Shown: positions 30,309-40,329 of the stretch, in pieces
How the letters are laid out: each line of letters opens with the position of its first letter
Position numbering within the stretch: the first letter of the stretch is position 1
Assembly (NCBI GenBank): GCA_907165275.2
Contig: OU015679.1
Span: forward strand, 1-64,000
DNA length: 64,000 nucleotides
Reading direction: 5' to 3'
From: Zygaena filipendulae
Taxonomy: Eukaryota; Arthropoda; Insecta; Lepidoptera; Zygaenidae
The notes under the pieces: model-generated
What the model was told of the DNA's origin: nothing
Databases searched by the model: none
Seen by the model: only the letters and a program-made list of their open reading frames with translations
Translations under genes and position numbers: made by a program

Positions 30309-30433
30309 AGGCGTGTTCCACGGTGACAACAACAAGAAGTACTCGTTTACTTTCGGCCACCCTTCCCGTGGGCATCAACCAGTGACCACAGCCACAAGTC
30401 ACTGAATCTATGCAGGAGCAAACAGCCCCTACA

Positions 30434-30688
30434 TAATGGTCCTTCGAGCATCGCGTCACCACAACCTACAACGGTGATACAGCGCACAACAACAACACCG
30501 TACGAATTGTGGCATCAGCTACGATAGCGAATCGGTTGGTCGGCCTCCCACAAGCGGGTTTCACCGGCTCAATTGAGAAGGCGCGCAACATATCGTAGCG
30601 AAAGGCAAAATCGTACGCCACAACGCAAGGCAAACAGCCGAGAAAATACCCACACAAACACACTGGGTATTGAACATCTACAATTAAA
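30434..30688 (+). other. BEL#1 leader with primer-binding site
   Basis: Untranslated leader between the 5' LTR and the gag ATG. The primer-binding site starts at about 30437. The opposite-strand ORF here is spurious. Confidence 0.6.
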
Positions 30689-32687
30689 ATGGAAAGTCTA
30701 CTTCAACGACAACAACTCATAACTGAGACAATTTTGAAGATAGAGTCCAACTTCAACAAGGATAGTAAGGAGCGGAAAACAACTGAATATCTCAAAAAAC
30801 GATTGGAATCACTACAGGACCTTTGGGATGAATTCAAAACCAATCATCAACATCTTTCCAAGTTAACGGACAAGACGGATGATTATTTCACGACTAATGC
30901 GTATGACTCGCTCAAAATGCAGTACGATCGCATCCACCGGCGACTGGAAACTTACGAACCAGTTGGGAAGGGGGAAGAGCGGGGAATGCCATCTAAAACA
31001 GATGAACTTATTTCTCAGCAAAGCACAAACTTCAAGGCATTCATGAGAATGGTGAACAACATCAACATTAACAAACTCGCAGAAAAATGGGAACTTGAGG
31101 ACAAACTGAAAGAACTTCAATCCCGCTGGGACACAATAGATAAAACTCACTGGGAAATTGATAACTTACATACAAGCTCAGACATCGATCATGAAATCGA
31201 ATTCAACAGTTACGAAAATATTTTTGAAAAAACTAAGCGAGAATTAAACTGCAAACTCAACGCCTCTGACCACCACTACAAATCGGTTCCGACAGTTGAG
31301 ATTCCAGCGTTTTACGGAGATCACGCACAGTGGCCAACGTTTAAGGATCTTTTCTGCGAAATAATCCATAACAACATAAAGTTAACAAAAACGCAGAAAA
31401 TGCAACATCTAAAAACAAAACTAAAGGGAGAAGCCGAACGTATAGTCCAACATCTCGTAATATCGGCGGACAATTACGATACCTGTTGGGACATTCTTAG
31501 CCACAGATACAACAATTTACAATTGCTTTTCACCAAGCAAATACAAACATTTATGGGACAGCCGGCTATTCAACAACAAAACGCTTACGAGTTAAAGCGA
31601 CTACACGATATAAGTATGGAAGCGATCTATGCCATTCAAAACCTGGGCATAGATACATCGACATGGGATCCAATTCTGGTACACATTATCACCGAAAAAT
31701 TGGACTCTGACACCTACAAAGCGTACAAAGAAACAAGAAAATCACCACGAGAATTACCGGTCCTTAACGAATTACTAGAGTTTCTAGAAAACAAATTCAC
31801 AGCCCTAGAACCTCTTACCAGAAACAAACAAGCGAGATACTCAAGCCGACCCAACAACGCTACCACAAGGGATATCGCGACCATCCCAAAGGACCCAAAA
31901 AACAACAACATAAAACAGAAGCACTTTCCAATCAGAACATACCATGCGAATTTTGAAAGAATGTGCCCATTATGCAACACAAATCATATTTTAGTTGAAT
32001 GCAAAGTATTTCAAAACATGACACCAGGTGCGAAAATGAGGTCACTAAATCAAAACAACATATGCAAAAACTGCATGTATTCGCACAATGGAAAAGAATG
32101 TCGGTCAATTAAAAGATGCAAGATATGCAACGACGCACATCACACTACATTGCATGACCTACAAGGCGATATCGAGGCGATGACGTCGTCGAGTCAACAA
32201 CCTTGGGTGAATAAATCGACACCTAACAACAAACCAATGACCTCAAATCGAAAAGTAAATCACGCGGTCGCCAACCATAATGAAGTGTTACTCGCTACGG
32301 TACAACTAAAGGTTAGAGCAATTGATGGCTCGTATATGCTATTAAGATGCTTATTAGATCAGGGATCGCAAATCAATCTAATAACGGAAGCGGCCGCTCA
32401 ACGGCTGGGGTTGCAAAGACGGAACCAAAACGCAACCGTGTGCGGAATTGGGATATCAGCTAACCATAGCAAGGGGGCAGTACAACTCAACTGCGAATCA
32501 ATCTACGGAGACTATCAGTTCTCAACAGACGCCTTGGTGATGACTAAGGTACTAAACAGCCTGCCAAATTATTCATTCGAAAAACAGAATTGGGCACACA
32601 TACAAAACATTCAACTAGCGGATCCCGACTACAATGTTTCAAGACCGGTCGATATACTTCTAGACGCAGCAGTGTATGCAAACATAG
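30689..32687 (+). CDS. gag: BEL#1 Gag and start of protease (interrupted)
   Basis: Starts at an ATG after the leader ('MESLLQRQQLITETILKIES'). A coiled-coil-rich N-terminus is followed by the BEL Gag core 'VPTVEIPAFYGDHAQWPTF' and 'KTQKMQHLKTKLKGEAERI', then zinc knuckles 'CPLCNTNHILVEC' and 'CKNCMYSHNGKECRSIKRC' with 'CKICNDAHHTTLH'. Protease begins at about residue 550 with 'LLRCLLDQGSQINLITEAAA', where the active-site triplet is D-Q-G rather than D-T/S-G, a form I associate with many BEL elements. The frame is cut at 32687 by Gypsy#1; it resumes in frame at 42491 after discounting one ATAG. The last few residues of the naive ORF come from the junction. Confidence 0.9.
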
Positions 32688-34839
32688 TGTAACTTTCACC
32701 CTCCTCCTTCAATACACGAACAACATCGAAGATGTTGAACATCTCATTTTCGGCCAATTTCGTCTAGTAGTTAAGACCCTGTTCTACGTTGTGTTTATAA
32801 TAACTTCAGTTCTTTTAGGTTGAGATACGACACTTCAGATTTCGTGATTGCGCTACATCGAGTTATGTTGGATAGGCTTAGTTAAATAAAACAATTAGAT
32901 ATTTTTATGCTTTATTGACATAGTTTTGCTGGGTGGATCCAGGCCCAGTGCTAGATTTATATTATCATTATTATTGTATTCCCGTAGGAATATCTTTTAG
33001 GTCGCCCAACGTCCGCTGAGTTGGGTCGCCTCTTCCAATACACGAACAGACCTTGCTTCATTCGCTAGACCTCACTTCTTCCAGTTCGCTAAACAGCTAT
33101 TTGCTTGGACGTAGTTCGCCCGGTGTTGGAGAGACTCCAAAGATAGATACCGTGGTTAAAGGTGGTTCGCATAATTGCTAACTCCCGTCTACCGACGTTA
33201 GTAGCGATAAGGATTCTGAGACAAGAATATGATGCTCATGAGAACACCTCCCGTACGACGTTCAAGTGCTATGTCTTTGTGCAATTGTGGCTCTCTTAGA
33301 TACCAAAGATTAATATCTATGAGAGGCGGCGTAGCCCCGTCCAGCGCTACCCCACGGTGATGGCCAACCACCTGCTTAAAAGCAGTTACCACCCCCCCCC
33401 CTGTGTTGCACAAGGTAGAGGATTCTCCAAATAATATGCATGTAGCATAGTGTGACCGACATCCATCAGAGGGAGCCAGCAAAAGAGACTATACGTCCCA
33501 AGTCCGCAGACAATATCGTTGGGGGCCATAATTCGGCGGTACCGAGACCCCAGGGTACGTGTCAGCCCGAAGACCGAGGCCAGAAAGCGGATAGCACCGC
33601 GACCTCGACACCATCCCTAAGTTAATTCAAATATACGTAAATGAGACCAGCCTCGCCGGACCTCATAACTTCAGTCGGTTGATTTGTGTTATAGTAGCTA
33701 CACGTAGCTAAGGCATAAAGCCCAATTGTGTTACTGCTTGAAGGTTGTGTTGGATGATTTGGATCATACCTTATCCCCATGCAACCCCACTTGGACACTC
33801 ATTTTCATCTAGCCACAAGGACTAGGGACAGAACCGAAATGCCAATAACGTGAGTCATCAACAATCCGATCCCACCTGGAAGCGAGAGCGGTTGCTACCT
33901 TACTAGTTAAGCCGTTCGGGCGCCACCAACGTCTCACCACCAAGCCGCCTCACAGACACACGCATTACACGCCCGCCTGCTCGACAAGGTTGTTCGCAAT
34001 GAACAGTCAAGCGTAATGAACAAGTCACTACAAAGGTACCTTCGCACAGACGCCTTTTACAGCCGCGCGTTGGCAGGGTGTCTTCGCACAGACGCCATTA
34101 CAGCCGCGCGTCGACGAGGTGTCTCCGCACAGTTACTACAGCCGCGCGTCGCCGAGACGACTTCGCACAGACGCCGTTGTACTTGCACATCGACAAGGCT
34201 TTCGCGCAGAGCGACTAGGTCGCTAAGCGCGTCGGCTCGTCCAACTTCTACACACTCCATCTCGACACTCGTGGTGACGACTTCTCTTATAATATTTCAA
34301 TTCAACCGCGGCGCACATACGAGTCGCCTACGCGCACTCGATTGCCTTCACATCCCTTTGTATGTGCGCTCGCTCGTCTATACACCACTCTGCACCCGCG
34401 CTCTCGCTCGCCCGCACACGCTCTGCGTCCGCGCGCTCGCTCGCCCGCACACTCGTTCGCCCGCACACGCTCTGCGTCCGCGCGCTCGCTCGCCGTCTCC
34501 ACGACGGTGTATGGCCGCGTGGATACTGGCGGTGCGTTCACGCCCTATTTGAGAGGGGTATGCGGGGGGTTGGGGGGGTGTTCTGAAATTAAACACAAAG
34601 TTAGTATTTCCTAGTATAAACATCCTAGGTCGTATGAACCAAGTCTGTTTACACTAGTTTCCGAGTTATTCACGTACAAACATACAAAATGAACATTGTG
34701 AGTATATGGACCCGCAATGTTTATTAAATCGTTTTTAACATAATATAATAAGTGTATTATGCTATAATACACCCATTATATATATGGAATTAATATTTTA
34801 AATAAAATAAAATTTTTGTGAGCCTCACAGGGCGTCACA
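32688..34839 (-). repeat. 3' LTR of Gypsy#1
   Basis: 2,152 bp, nearly identical to the 5' LTR. The tRNA-His-like segment lies at 32761-32793 and the tandem GC-rich units at about 34034-34230. Confidence 0.93.
32761..32793 (+). repeat. tRNA-His 5'-half-like segment in the Gypsy#1 3' LTR
   Basis: 'cgtctagtagttaagaccc', then about six extra bases and 'acgttgtg'. It matches tRNA-His around the D-arm and anticodon loop except for two A-for-G changes. The identical copy in the 5' LTR is at 40403-40435. Confidence 0.65.
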
Positions 34840-34857
34840 ATCCCCCCCCAAAGTTTT
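34840..34857 (-). promoter_or_regulatory. Polypurine tract of Gypsy#1
   Basis: On the element strand it reads AAAACTTTGGGGGGGGAT directly against the 3' LTR, the expected primer for plus-strand synthesis. The same tract occurs in Gypsy#2 at 56920-56937. Confidence 0.85.
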
Positions 34858-35310
34858 ATGCAACATGTGGAATAAAACTTTCTAAGCTATTTTCGCCTTA
34901 TAATTATACCATAAAGTTATTATTTTTTGGGAAGTAGCCGCCCCAACACCCCTCCAACCACATCCAATGGCGTACCAATATCTCAGGTGTTGTCGGTCGG
35001 CGATATCGTAGATATAAGTTTAGTTTGCTGAATCCCTTAAGGATTATGCTTATAATACTTATAAGCAAATAAAGTTTATTTGTCGAATTGAGCTTGTTGA
35101 ACCAAAACATTGATTCACCAATTGCATGTGATTGAGCCACTTCTCCCTGACCCAATTTATTTATTTAATCAAATCAATTTACAATCTTTATGTACATCGA
35201 TCAACATTATTTACATACATAATGACATTACAACTCTAACATTACAATGTTAGTGTTACAAACATTAAAGTTATTACAATCTTATGGGACCTTCGGGGTG
35301 GTCCCCTTCC
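34858..35310 (-). other. Gypsy#1 region between pol and the polypurine tract
   Basis: About 450 bp of AT-rich non-coding 3' sequence. It shows no env-like ORF. Confidence 0.6.
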
Positions 35311-38300
35311 TTATTTATAATACTTATACAAATGTATAGCGTTGTAGTTTCCTTTCAGCTCCCCGCTGTTTGCATCTTGTAATGTATACACATTGTTAAA
35401 CGGTACTGCGGCCACTCTATATGGTCCCTCATATAGGAACTCAAACTTCTTAGTTTCCTTACGCCCTTTAACGGACCTATTGTCTCTTCGTATTTTGACC
35501 AAATCTCCAATTTGAAAGACAATCAGCTTATGACCTTTGTCATACTTTGAACGCCTCATACTACTAGCGTTTTTCAAGTTCTCTCGAGCCTGATCTCTAA
35601 TATTTTGCAAACTTAAAGGTTGTCGTTCAAATTTGAGCTTATCGTCAAATGACAATTTATTTGATTTTCCATACATGACCTCACATGGTGTGAAGCCTAT
35701 GCTGTCGTGTAGACTGTTGTTATACAACTCTTCTAAAGTCGGTAGTATATTAGGCCAAGACTTATGATTCGCTCCACAATAGGTTCTAAACAGTCTACCC
35801 AACTCTCTATTAACTCGTTCTACAGTATTCGGTCTCGGGTTTCTTACTGTAGTATATATGGCTTTTATGCCCAACTCTTTAACTCCTTCTCTCCACACAT
35901 TACTAATGAATTGTTTACCGTTGTCGGTCATAATAGTCTTCGGCTTAATTATTTGCGAAAAATGTTTTAATTTAGATAACACGCTTTTGCCCGTGGCATC
36001 TTTCATCGGATATAACTTTACAAATTTACTGAAGGAATCTTGGAAGACTATTATGAACTTCAACCCAAGAGCCCCTGCTGGTAGTGGTCCATAGATATCA
36101 GCCATGACTATATCTCCAATGTCCTTCGAGATTATTGATTGACAAGGTCCAACGTATTTAATGTTTTCACTCTTGGACATCTGGCATATATGACAAGTTT
36201 TTATTCTCTTCCTCACATCTTTGGTAAGCGCATTCCAATAGAATCTGTCCTTAATGTATTTTACAACTTTGTAAGCACCTTGATGCCCCATTTCAAGGTG
36301 CACTTGATCAATTATGTCGTTGACTAAAATCTTCGGTAGGTACACGACTTCCTTGTTCGTTTCAATCGAATTATAATATAGTATGTTGTCTCGTAATTTG
36401 CATCTCAAAATGATCCTATCCGATCTGCTCTGCGCCACACTGACGCTTCCCAAGCGCTCCATAATAGCACTAATCTCAGCGTCCGACGACTGCAGCTCGG
36501 ATAATCGACTCAACTTCTCCTTGAGCTCGATATTCTCTGTGGTTTCTGTATATAAAATCTCATAGCACAATCCCTTATCTTCCTGTATGTGCTTGCTCTC
36601 AGGTGGATATCTTGATAATATATCAGCGACTAAATTCTGTTTTCCAGTTATATGTTCTACTCTGTAATCAAACTGCTCCAAATACAGTATCCACCGCGTG
36701 ACTCTGCTGTTATAAAGCTTCCAATTCTTGACGAACGTCAAGGCTTTGTGATCAGTTTTAATCGTTAGTTTTGCACCTCTCAAGTATGTTTCGAACTTCT
36801 TGATACAACTTATAATTGCATAAAATTCTTGCTCCGTGACTGTCCAATTCAACTCTGGTCCTTTTAATGTTTTGCTATGATATCCCAAAATCTTCATCTC
36901 GTTATTATCGTCCAATTGATAGAGCACACCAGCTAAACCAATGCCCGAACAATCGGTTTGAAGGTAATATGGTTTATTAAAATCTGGATGATGTAACATT
37001 ATGGTTCTTATAAACCTCTCTTTAAGTCGATCGAATGCATTCTGTTCTTCCGATCCCCATTTCCACGTTTGATGTTTCTTCAATAATTTACATAATGGAA
37101 GAATTAAAGTACTATAATCATGTATGAACCTTCTATAAAAATTACAGAGTCCTAGAAATGCTCTTAACTGTTTTATTTTCTTGGGTTTCGGAAAATCTCT
37201 TATGCTTTTCAGTTTATCTGGATCTGTTCGAATCCCTTCAGTAGATATTATGAAACCCAACATTTTGATCTCCTTACATATAAACTCACATTTTTTAAGA
37301 TTACAAGTCATACCTGCATTATACAGCTTGCCGAGGACTGTCTGTATATGCTCAAAATGTAATTCCAGCGATCCTGTCGTCATAATAGCTAAATCATCTA
37401 AATAATTAACGCAAAACTCTCTGACTTCAGGACCCAATATCTTGTCCATCGCACGACTGAAGCTTCCCACTGAGGTCTTTAGTCCTTGAGGTAAAACGTT
37501 ATAAACATACGATTTTCCATTGAAAGTGAATCCTGTATACTTTCTACTTTCCTTACTTATCGGTATTTGGAAATAAGCGTTATTCAGATCGATCGTGGTT
37601 ATATATTTCGCTCCATGAAATGAGTTTAAAACGTCCAATTGCATTGGAGGTTTTTCGGTTTCACCAATCATTTTCTTATTTATGCCTCTAGCGTCTAATA
37701 ATACTCTGATCGACCCGTCCTTCTTCAGCGTAAAAGTTAGTGGACTGCTATAAGGCGTCGACATCCTCGTTATTATGCCGTTCTTCTCCATCTCTTCTAA
37801 CTTTGCTTGAAGCTTCGCCCTATAGGCATACGGTATAGGGTAAGACCTATTGACTATCGGAACTTCATCGATCATTTCTATTTTATGCTCGTAGCAATTC
37901 GCTCGACCTAATTGTTCAGAGAACATTGAAGCAAACGATTTTAAAATATCTTTAAGAGTCTCTTTGCTTTTATCACTTAATTTACACCCAATTTTTATAT
38001 TATTAAAAATGCTGTCAAAGTCGGAGGAGTTAATATTGCATATTGCTACAATATTCCTCCTGAACAATTCAACGTAATACTCTTTAGAGTCCTTAATTAT
38101 ATATATACCATTTTTATCATTACATAAATCTATTATAACCCTATTTTTCCTTAACCAATCAAAACCAAATATTAAAGATCTAACTAACTTAGGCACGATT
38201 AAAAAATTAGTTTCTATAATTAAATCATTAAATCTAACAGGCAATAATACTATTTGCTGTATCTTGGAGCTCTTTTGTCCGAGGACTCCTCTTATTTGAA

Positions 38301-38755
38301 TCGCTTTAACTGGCATAGTGGCCAGGCCTTGATTTTTCTTAGAAATCTCTAGCCAGAGCTCTTCCGATATGCAAGTAATATCACTCCCCGTATCCAGGAG
38401 AGCCTCTATCTCAAAATTGAAAATAGTCACAACGACTTCGCTTTTAAAGTTTTCCAAAACCTCAACTTCCCTTTGAGATTCGTTTAAAACAGTTCCGACA
38501 TCGAGTTCTGAGATAATGACCCCCTGTTGTAGTTTATCTTGTCTGTTTTGTAGGTGCTCCACGAAGCTTTGCTGCATATCGTGTAGGCCGTAGCCCAACC
38601 CTTCTCTGTGGGTTTGACCAACCAACACGATAGGCTTATAAAGCCCTCGGGAGTTCCTACCCAACTTTTCTCCTGGGGACCAGCCCATTTTCTTCATAAT
38701 TTCGAATCCACGGTTCCTCACACTGCCGACTGCGACCGGAACCTCCTTCGCAGCC
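35311..38755 (-). CDS. pol: Gypsy#1 Pol: G-patch, protease, RT, RNase H, integrase
   Basis: Intact frame reached by -1 frameshift just before 38757; the GTG at 38721 is not a true start. Order: G-patch domain ('FEIMKKMGWSPGEKLGRNSR' to 'REGLGYGLHD'); protease 'IEALLDTGSDITCISEEL' (DTG); RT 'VLLDARGINKKMIGETEKPP', 'TTIDLNNAYFQIPISKES' (catalytic Asp), 'LPQGLKTSVGSFSRAM' and 'VNYLDDLAIM' (YLDD); RNase H 'YLQTDCSGIGLAGVLY', 'TEQEFYAIISCIKKFE', 'IKTDHKALTFVKNW' and 'GKQNLVADILSRYP'; integrase zinc region 'HLEMGHQGAYKVVKYI' and 'CHICQMSK', then catalytic D, D, E in 'MADIYGPLPAG', 'IMTDNGKQFI' and 'NTVERVNRELG'. The C-terminal end 'FEFLYEGPYRVAAVPFNNVY' carries no chromodomain. Confidence 0.92.
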
Positions 38756-38769
38756 TCTAATTGTTTAAA
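38712..38769 (-). promoter_or_regulatory. Gag-pol -1 frameshift site with predicted pseudoknot
   Basis: The slippery heptamer T TTA AAC (38769-38763) is in the correct phase in gag, two codons before the gag stop, and a -1 shift enters the pol frame exactly. After a 7-nt spacer, stem 1 (38755-38749 with 38734-38728, 7 bp including one G-U) and stem 2 (38743-38738, GGUUCC, with 38717-38712, GGAACC) form an H-type pseudoknot. Folding was done by eye. Confidence 0.8.
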
Positions 38770-39731
38770 TGTGCAGCGCCTTCCATGTCCTGCACTTCTT
38801 CTATATTGCCCGACGTCACTGTCGACGTAGGCTTAGCCTCGCTGGGCTTTTTCCATTCCTTGCGGTATTTGTTTTGTAAATCCTTTTTCCAACTTTCATT
38901 GGCGCTCTTGTTGTAAGTTTGACGCTTCAAAGGCTGTTCATCAGCTCTGTTATCATCCATAGCCCTCAGAAACTTGGTTACCTCAGCTATAGTCTGGCTC
39001 TTCGACCAGAACCATAGGTCTTGCACATTCGTGGGGAAGTGCTTCATGATATCCGAGACCAAATCCTCTTCGAGCATCTGCCTCGTTAACATCTTCGCCT
39101 GTCCAACAAGCCTAATGAAGTGATCTGACATCTTAGGACATTTCTCTTTATCCCACTTATTGTATGCTATCTCTCTGCGTATCTTATCTTGTTCTGGTTT
39201 TCCCCAGTATGTCTCTAGGAATTCACGTTTGAAATCATCGAAATTGTACCAGCCGTCTTTATAGATTCTAGCCCAATTCTTGGCTTCTGCCTTGAGACAA
39301 TCTACTGCTATCTGTATTTCACGGCCTTTTATATCTCGCCTTTTTGAAAAATAGGATTCTAGGTCCTCAATAAATGTCACCGGATGCCCCTTGGTCGGTG
39401 AGCTGAAGCTCGGCTTGTCATGTTGCAAATTCGATACGTCGCTCACATAAATGATCCTTTCCTGGACTTCGGGTTCAGAGTTTTCTATTGTACCCGCTTG
39501 GGATACGTCTCCCTTCTGAACCGACTGTTTGAGCTCCTCTTCGAGCGTATCAATTTTACTTTGTAATTGCCGCGTTGTACGTTTCATAATCTTGTATAAG
39601 CGGTCAAAATCCTTTTCTTTCGAGGGGCCCTCTTTCCCCTCACGCTTCTTCTTGCATTGTGGTTGGACGCTCTCCTCCGCAACATCGGCCTCCGCATGCT
39701 CCGCTTCGGGGTCCGCATTCCTCTTGCCCAT
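38757..39731 (-). CDS. gag: Gypsy#1 Gag
   Basis: Gag of 324 residues beginning at an ATG ('MGKRNADPEAEHAEADVAEE'). It has an acidic then Lys-rich N-terminus with a nuclear-signal-like 'CKKKREGK', a coiled coil ('RLYKIMKRTTRQLQSKIDTL'), then a retrotransposon capsid domain at about 105-250 ('FIEDLESYFSKRRDIKGREI', 'AVDCLKAEAKNWARIY', 'FKREFLETYWGKPEQDKIRR'). No CCHC knuckle is present; the C-terminus is basic. The frame ends 'AAHLNN' and TAG at 38757-38759, six bases beyond a T TTA AAC slippery site, so Pol is made as a Gag-Pol fusion. The frame is intact. Confidence 0.88.
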   Translation of the reverse strand: MGKRNADPEAEHAEADVAEESVQPQCKKKREGKEGPSKEKDFDRLYKIMKRTTRQLQSKIDTLEEELKQSVQKGDVSQAGTIENSEPEVQERIIYVSDVSNLQHDKPSFSSPTKGHPVTFIEDLESYFSKRRDIKGREIQIAVDCLKAEAKNWARIYKDGWYNFDDFKREFLETYWGKPEQDKIRREIAYNKWDKEKCPKMSDHFIRLVGQAKMLTRQMLEEDLVSDIMKHFPTNVQDLWFWSKSQTIAEVTKFLRAMDDNRADEQPLKRQTYNKSANESWKKDLQNKYRKEWKKPSEAKPTSTVTSGNIEEVQDMEGAAHLNN

Positions 39732-40128
39732 TTTGGTTAACTATTTACACTTATTGAGAACACTATAACTATATAAAATAAAATAAGGAGAGATAAAACG
39801 AAAACTTAATAACTACTATGGTACAATTATAATTAAACACGATATGATCGTCCTTTCGATGTCAGGTTAGATTTTAGCACTGATTAGCGTCTATCAACTT
39901 TTGTGAATCACTCTCACTATTTAATATTTATCCTCCGGCAACCTGTGAAAGCAAAACACGTTAATACCCCCAACCTTAGCCTTTGCAACGCAACCACTCC
40001 GTCGTCAGAGCCGAATCTCATAACCTTTCCATTTCACGGACAACAAATTGTAGGGTGTTACCCCCACATTTTGCTGTTTAACTAGCCATGCACTTCACGG
40101 TCCTAGGCCATTTATATTCATTTTTGAT
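39732..40128 (-). other. Gypsy#1 leader between gag and the repeat array
   Basis: AT-rich untranslated sequence. A block at about 40010-40090 ('caaattgtagggtgttaccc') recurs in the Gypsy#2 leader. No gene seen. Confidence 0.6.
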
Positions 40129-40303
40129 CAACCATGCGATTCGCTGTCGCGGTCGTTTTTATTTATTTGATTCAACCATGCGATACGCTGTCGCGGTCGT
40201 TTTTATTTATTTGATTCAACCATGCGATGCGCTGTCGCGGTCGTTTATTCGTATGTAAGCCAACCATGCGATCCACTGTCGCGGTCGCTTTTACATATCT
40301 AAG
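40129..40303 (-). repeat. Four 44-bp tandem repeats in the Gypsy#1 leader
   Basis: Units start at 40129, 40173, 40217 and 40261. Each holds 'caaccatgcgat' plus a variant of 'tcgctgtcgcggtcg' followed by an AT-rich spacer. A weaker related unit begins near 40084 ('agccatgcacttcacggtc'). The array ends at the primer-binding site. A matching array is in the Gypsy#2 leader (about 63419-63590). Confidence 0.85.
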
Positions 40304-40308
40304 CCATG

Positions 40309-40326
40309 ATCCTGGTCACGGCACCA
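40309..40326 (-). promoter_or_regulatory. Primer-binding site, tRNA-His
   Basis: On the element strand TGGTGCCGTGACCAGGAT, three bases inside the 5' LTR end. It is complementary to the last 18 nt of insect tRNA-His (GTG) with CCA, as I recall that tRNA ('...ATCCTGGTCACGGCA' plus CCA). Confidence 0.85.
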
Positions 40327-40329
40327 AAT

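Larger units (their letters stand above)
30155..30433 (+). repeat. 5' LTR of BEL#1
   Basis: TG...CA ends. It contains two 37-bp direct repeats (30181-30217 and 30218-30254), TATAAAA at 30282-30288 and AATAAA at 30303-30308. The primer-binding site 'tggtccttcgagcatcg' starts at about 30437. Confidence 0.92.

Noticed and set aside
34016..34623. Long ORFs on both strands in the GC-rich part of the LTRs (also 41663-42270 and 49206-49785)
   Set aside because: They come from tandem GC-rich repeats in the LTR, occur on both strands and in several frames, and have no protein-like features.
40129..40303. CRISPR-like array of regularly spaced repeats
   Set aside because: Only four degenerate direct repeats with near-identical spacers in a eukaryotic retroelement leader, conserved in two related elements.
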